Source of the DNA: Chitinophagales bacterium
Lineage (GTDB): Bacteria; Bacteroidota; Bacteroidia; Chitinophagales; UBA2359
Direction of reading: 5' to 3'
NCBI GenBank assembly: GCA_020629335.1
Contig: JAHDDN010000164.1
Span: 1 to 10,709, forward strand
Length of the DNA: 10,709 nucleotides
A program made the translations under genes and the position numbers. The notes below the pieces were generated by a model. That model was not told where the DNA came from. It saw nothing but the letters and a program-made list of their open reading frames with translations, and made no database searches. Within the stretch, counting starts at the first letter, position 1, and every line of letters starts with the position of its first letter. Shown in pieces: positions 6,995 to 10,709 of this stretch.

Positions 6995-7225
6995 CGCAAG
7001 GGATAGGAACGGTATGCACCGTCCATGATGCGACTTACGTAGCTTAGGCAACTGACGGCTGGCCCGAAGGGCAGACTAAGGTGCCTTAGCGAAGTAGGAG
7101 TAGCATAGGTGCATAATAGTGGATAGCCCGACCGGGCGCTTCGCTTTAATGATAAATGAATAATGATGAATGCATAATTTTTTGCTTGTGCTATGCACTT
7201 CGCTCTACAAGCGCACGGATGCGCC
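6995..7225 (+). repeat. Right copy of the ~220-bp structured repeat, inverted to the left copy
   Basis: It starts within 10 bases of the nuclease frame's TAA and fills most of the gene-free gap before the next gene (6989-7355). The head AAGGGATAGGAACGGTATG (6998-7016) faces the operon, as does the head of the left copy. The middle carries the hairpin CT-(G)-GCCC-GAA-GGGC-AG (7059-7074). GATAGCCCGACCGGGC (7123-7138) and GCG-CTT-CGC (7136-7144) follow. The far end has GTGC-TAT-GCAC (7188-7198) enclosed by GCTTGT (7184-7189) and ACAAGC (7207-7212). The hairpins may end the operon transcript. No transposase gene or clean target-site duplication was seen. Confidence 0.75.
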
Positions 7226-7355
7226 CTAATAATTATTTTTAATTGTCATGATCGCACCATTTTTGTAAAAGAAAGACTGCTATTAACAAATGGGGCTGAA
7301 ATTATATTATATTTATAGTCTTATCATTATATTCCCCACTCTAAATTGTTTTTTT

Positions 7356-9983
7356 ATGAGAAATTCACTTTTTATATTGATTGCTTTATTGGCTGCTTTG
7401 GGAATCGCTTATTTTCATTTAGCTAGTGAGGAGGCGGTTAAGAAGGATATGGATGCTAGGAAATTTCGAGCGGATGATCATTTCTTTTTGGCTCGTTCTT
7501 ACCCTGATGTCCGATTTTCTGTTAATGCTTATGAGGACGCTTTGAAGGAGGTGAAGACGGAAAGAATGCTTAAGAGACAAGCGGGAAGTGTGGAGGAAGA
7601 ATGGGAGAATATTGGGCCGACTAATATTGGTGGACGAATTACGACGATTGCGGTAGATCCGAATGATCAGGATATTATTTATGCGGGTGCATCAAGAGGC
7701 GGTGTTTTTAAAACGACGAATGGTGGAGATGATTGGGTGCCTATTTTTGATGAGCAATTATTTTTGGCCATTGGAGATATTGAGATTGATCCGAATAATT
7801 CGGAAGTAATTTATGTCGGAACGGGTGATAAGGAAATTTCGGGTTTGCCTGCTATTGGAGATGGGGTTTATAAGAGTGAAGATGGGGGAGAAAATTGGGT
7901 TAATATCGGCTTAGAAAACAAGCGCATAATTAGTCGATTAGAGGTGCATCCTCTGAATTCTGATTTGATTTATGCTTCGGCTATGGGTTTGCCTTTTGAG
8001 CCTAATGAAGATAGAGGTTTGTATAAATCAGAAGATGGGGGAGAAAATTGGGAAGAGGTTTTACAATTAGGCGATATCACTGGCGTAATTGATATGGTGA
8101 TTCATCCTGATAGTACGGAGGTGATTTATGCGGCTGGCTGGAATCGTATTAGAAATAATCAGTTGAGCTTGACTTATGGATTAGACGCTAAGGTTTATAA
8201 AACAATGGATGGGGGAGAAAGCTGGAATGTATTGAATCAAAATTGGCCGACCGACTCTTTATCAAGGATTGGTTTGCAAATGCATCCTACTGATCCGAAT
8301 ATTCTTTATGCTACTGTAGTAGATACGGCACATCAATTGGGGCATTTTATGAAATTTGATGTAACGACTAATGAGTGGGAATCATTGCCAAAGAGCTTAT
8401 TAGATGAGGAGGAAGTGTATCGAGGCTTTGGTTGGTATTTTGCGAAGTTTAAAATCAATCCATTTGACCCTTCTCAGATATTTATCATGGGAGTGGATTT
8501 GTGGGAAACAAATAACGAAGGAGCTACTTGGCAAATGAATGGGCCTATTTGGTGGACTTATGAAGTTCATGCGGATAAACATGATATGGTATTTTTGGAT
8601 GAGAATACAATGATCATGAGTACTGATGGCGGGCTTTATAAAACAACTGATGGTGGAAATAATTGGGTGGACATAGATGACTTGCCTAACACTCAACTTT
8701 ATCGAGTGGAAGTCAATCCGCATATAGTAGGGGATTATTGGGTAGGTGCGCAAGATAATGGCACTTTAGCAAATGATTTTGGCGGCAATGATGGTTGGGC
8801 CAGAAAATATGGTGGCGATGGTTTTCAAACTCGCTTCCACCCTACTAATAACAATATCGTTTTTTGTGAATATCAAAGAGGAGGAATCATGTATAGTAGT
8901 GATGGCGGTAATAACTTTGACGATTATGTGATGGGAATAGATGAGGAGGATCGAACTAATTGGGATACTCCTTATATTATCAGCCAATTTCCTCCTTATT
9001 CTCTTTATACAGGTACTTACAGGATGTATAAAAAAGAGGAACCCAACTTTATTACGCCAAGTAATCAGTGGAATACTATTTCTGAAGATTTAACTGATGG
9101 GATTATATTCGCAGAGTCTCTTCATACTATTTCTACTATCGCAGAATCTCAATTTAATGCTGGTGAATTATATGTTGGTACTTCTGATGCCAATGTGTAT
9201 CGTAGTTTTGATGATGGACAAACGTGGGATAATATAACAGCAGATTTACCTGAAAGATATGTAACAGACATCAAAACATCGGCTGTAAATCCATCTGTAA
9301 TTTTTGTATCTCATTCGGGTTATAAGGATAATGACACTTTTCCGCACATACATATCAGCTACGATAATGGAGACAGTTGGGAGGATATTTCAGGTAATTT
9401 ACCTTCTATTGCGATTAATGATATTGAATTGTACAGCACTACTAATGATTTGATTTTTGTAGCCACTGATGGAGGAGTGTTTGTTACTCAAAACAAAGGA
9501 GAAACTTGGGAGATTTGGGGGGAAGGAATGCCTGTATTTCCTGTTTATGATATTGAGATTGAAGAGTCTACTAATACACTAATAGCTGCGACTTTTGCTC
9601 GCTCTGTTTACACTATTTCAATAGAAAGCTTAATTCCAGTTAATCCTTATGAAGATGAGTTAAGCGATCTTCCTTTAGAAGATATTAAGGAAGAAATTGA
9701 AATAGTAGATCCACCCATTTTTAATGAAGAACCCAGCCCTTTAAAATTAAGTGTTTATCCTAGTCCATTTAAAGATTTCATCCAAATCAACTATGCTGAT
9801 TTTGATCCACAGTTGAAGACTGACATCAGATTGATTAATATGAATGGGCAGGTTGTTCTTAGTAACCAATTAGTATCTACTAACACTCAAATATCTACAG
9901 ATCATTTATCTACTGGAGAATACTTCATTGATATTAGCAATGCGGAAGGAAGATATAGGGAGACTGTTTTAAAAATAAAATAA
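7356..9983 (+). CDS. Secreted BNR/Asp-box beta-propeller protein with type IX sorting domain
   Basis: The start is taken at ATG 7356, giving 875 residues. It begins MRNSLFILIALLAALGIAYF, a basic then hydrophobic signal peptide without a lipobox. A longer frame from 7290 adds 22 residues that spoil this. WENIGPTNIGGRITTIAVDP near residue 80 opens a sortilin/VPS10-like propeller of glycosyl-hydrolase BNR type. At least eight Asp-box-like loops recur, for example VFKTTNGGDDW (117-127), VYKSEDGGENW (171-181), LYKSEDGGENW (222-232), VYKTMDGGESW (280-290), LYKTTDGGNNW (427-437), VYRSFDDGQTW and ISYDNGDSW. An acidic linker is followed by the type A type IX sorting domain (about 797-875: LSVYPSPF, then GQVVLSN, LSTGEYFI and the basic end RETVLKIK). 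It is exported by Sec, then by T9SS to the surface or medium. The substrate is unknown, and no sialidase or protease active site is evident. A -7-like CATTTTTG at 7258-7265 could be its promoter (one mismatch). Confidence 0.88.
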   Translation: MRNSLFILIALLAALGIAYFHLASEEAVKKDMDARKFRADDHFFLARSYPDVRFSVNAYEDALKEVKTERMLKRQAGSVEEEWENIGPTNIGGRITTIAVDPNDQDIIYAGASRGGVFKTTNGGDDWVPIFDEQLFLAIGDIEIDPNNSEVIYVGTGDKEISGLPAIGDGVYKSEDGGENWVNIGLENKRIISRLEVHPLNSDLIYASAMGLPFEPNEDRGLYKSEDGGENWEEVLQLGDITGVIDMVIHPDSTEVIYAAGWNRIRNNQLSLTYGLDAKVYKTMDGGESWNVLNQNWPTDSLSRIGLQMHPTDPNILYATVVDTAHQLGHFMKFDVTTNEWESLPKSLLDEEEVYRGFGWYFAKFKINPFDPSQIFIMGVDLWETNNEGATWQMNGPIWWTYEVHADKHDMVFLDENTMIMSTDGGLYKTTDGGNNWVDIDDLPNTQLYRVEVNPHIVGDYWVGAQDNGTLANDFGGNDGWARKYGGDGFQTRFHPTNNNIVFCEYQRGGIMYSSDGGNNFDDYVMGIDEEDRTNWDTPYIISQFPPYSLYTGTYRMYKKEEPNFITPSNQWNTISEDLTDGIIFAESLHTISTIAESQFNAGELYVGTSDANVYRSFDDGQTWDNITADLPERYVTDIKTSAVNPSVIFVSHSGYKDNDTFPHIHISYDNGDSWEDISGNLPSIAINDIELYSTTNDLIFVATDGGVFVTQNKGETWEIWGEGMPVFPVYDIEIEESTNTLIAATFARSVYTISIESLIPVNPYEDELSDLPLEDIKEEIEIVDPPIFNEEPSPLKLSVYPSPFKDFIQINYADFDPQLKTDIRLINMNGQVVLSNQLVSTNTQISTDHLSTGEYFIDISNAEGRYRETVLKIK

Positions 9984-9999
9984 ATTCGTAGTGGTTTAG

Positions 10000-10033
10000 T
10001 TTATAAGTTTCTGATAGTTAAGAAACTCATAAA
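10000..10033 (+). terminator. Hairpin after the T9SS-exported protein gene
   Basis: The arms TTTATAAGTTTCT (10000-10012) and AGAAACTCATAAA (10021-10033) pair over 13 positions with one A-C mismatch around an 8-base loop. Only a short T-run follows. It begins 17 bases after the stop, so a terminator role for the 7356-9983 gene is likely, though the stem is AT-rich. Confidence 0.5.
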
Positions 10034-10043
10034 TTTAACCAGT

Positions 10044-10090
10044 AGGGACCTTGCGATGATTTTATTTAGATAATCTAGTGCAAGGTCCTT
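10044..10090. terminator. Second hairpin between the convergent genes
   Basis: AGGGACCTTGC (10044-10054) pairs with GCAAGGTCCTT (10080-10090) over 11 bp with one G-T wobble, around a 25-base AT-rich loop. It lies 16 bases beyond the stop of the minus-strand gene. It can serve convergent transcripts from both sides, but has no strong T-tract. Confidence 0.5.
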
Positions 10091-10105
10091 ACGAGCAGGG
10101 CTATT

Positions 10106-10709
10106 TTAATAATGACAATAGGAGGTGTATTCTGGATGTGTATTCAGATAATCGATCACCTCAAATTGTGCCCCTCCATAATGATTTAATGGTCGATAAA
10201 TGATTCCAGCTGACTCATAAAAGATATTTCCATGACGCTCAATCACTCTGTATTGAGATGGCAACCAATCTACCACTATTCCAAGAGGTGGTGCTATGAC
10301 TGTAAATTCCCCATATCGGTTAGGTCTAAAATAGACTCCATCATGATAAAAAATTCTTTTCCCATGAAAACTCAAACCATGAGTATTAGTCGGTAAGTAG
10401 GGTATCGAAATTCCTACTGGCGGCTGAATCGCTTGATAATTATTGGGTCCACAATATTTAAAAAACTTTCCTTGATGAAATTGATAGCTATTGCCTGCAT
10501 GAGCTATTAACAATGGATGGTGGTTGCCATGATGGCCATTATAATTTCCGTGATGAGGAGGAAGAGTATTACAACTTCCATGATGACCATTGTAGTTTCC
10601 GTGATGGTTGTTGTGATGGCCGTTGTGGTTTCCGTGATGGTTGTTATTATGACCGTGATGTCCGTTGTAATTGTCGTGATGGTTGTTGTGATGACCATGA
10701 TTAGAATGG
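10106..10709 (-). CDS. Partial His/Asn/Gly-rich repeat protein with DUF6515-like C-terminus
   Basis: The minus-strand frame is open from the stop at 10106-10108 to the right edge of the window, so its start lies outside and at least 200 codons are present. The visible N-terminal part (about 65 residues, encoded at 10514-10708) is built of seven-residue units such as HHGNYNG, HHGHNNN and HHGNHNG. It could bind metal ions (inference). The C-terminal part (about 135 residues) has related aromatic units: GKFFKYCGPNNYQAIQPPVG, then GVYFRPNRYGEFTVIAPPLG, then GIIYRPLNHYGGAQFEVI. In the first two, the PP-G motif is followed by a hydrophobic strand and LP. This resembles DUF6515-type periplasmic or surface proteins, so export is likely, but the signal peptide is not visible. 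A start at TTG 10513 would split the repeat region from its own frame and is unlikely. Function unknown. Confidence 0.7.
   Translation of the reverse strand, partial: HSNHGHHNNHHDNYNGHHGHNNNHHGNHNGHHNNHHGNYNGHHGSCNTLPPHHGNYNGHHGNHHPLLIAHAGNSYQFHQGKFFKYCGPNNYQAIQPPVGISIPYLPTNTHGLSFHGKRIFYHDGVYFRPNRYGEFTVIAPPLGIVVDWLPSQYRVIERHGNIFYESAGIIYRPLNHYGGAQFEVIDYLNTHPEYTSYCHY

Noticed and set aside
4599..7225. Composite transposon bounded by insertion sequences
   Set aside because: The flanking copies are about 220 bp, diverged and without a transposase gene, and no target-site duplication could be seen.
7290..7355. Upstream ATG start for the secreted propeller protein
   Set aside because: The added 22 residues precede a complete signal peptide that begins at ATG 7356, so the extension is probably leader.
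10513..10704. Plus-strand Asp/Cys/Gly-rich open frame
   Set aside because: It is the mirror of the minus-strand His/Asn/Gly repeat, and the minus frame continues into a recognisable domain.
10514..10709. CRISPR array
   Set aside because: The periodic units are about 21 bases, contiguous without unique spacers, and coding.

Overview
The window comes from an AT-rich bacterial chromosome of the phylum Bacteroidota. The clearest marker is a large secreted protein (7356-9983) that ends in a type IX secretion sorting domain, a system confined to that phylum. Perfect matches to the Bacteroidota -7 box (TAnnTTTG) sit just upstream of several genes, and Shine-Dalgarno sequences are weak or absent. 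A marine Cytophagales-type organism is a reasonable guess, but the genus cannot be read from the sequence.

The left part (1-4433) holds housekeeping genes on the + strand. They are a CCA-adding enzyme with an HD domain (cca), a small pRiA4b ORF-3-like protein of unknown function, the tRNA isopentenyltransferase miaA, and an MFS transporter whose TTG start overlaps the miaA stop. Two of the four genes act in tRNA maturation: CCA ends and A37 modification.

The middle (4434-7289) looks like an accessory insert. It holds a two-gene + strand operon: a compact SMC/ABC-type AAA ATPase (PtuA-like) followed 15 bases later by an HNH endonuclease (PtuB-like). This is the layout of a Septu-type anti-phage system. 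The nuclease gene is broken by one in-frame TGA just after its HNH domain, yet the same frame then runs open for 132 more codons to what looks like the family's natural C-terminus. The operon lies between two diverged copies of a structured repeat of about 220 bp in inverted orientation, with matching ends facing the operon. At least one hairpin is kept in both copies although its stem differs by a whole base pair. This repeat pair and the single-stop nuclease are the most interesting parts of the window.

The right part (7290-10709) holds the type IX-secreted beta-propeller protein with many Asp-box/BNR repeats. Two hairpins follow it. A convergent minus-strand gene then runs off the right edge; it encodes a secreted-looking protein with a His/Asn/Gly-rich tandem-repeat region followed by aromatic-rich DUF6515-like repeats. 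No tRNA, rRNA, CRISPR array, integrase or transposase gene was found.
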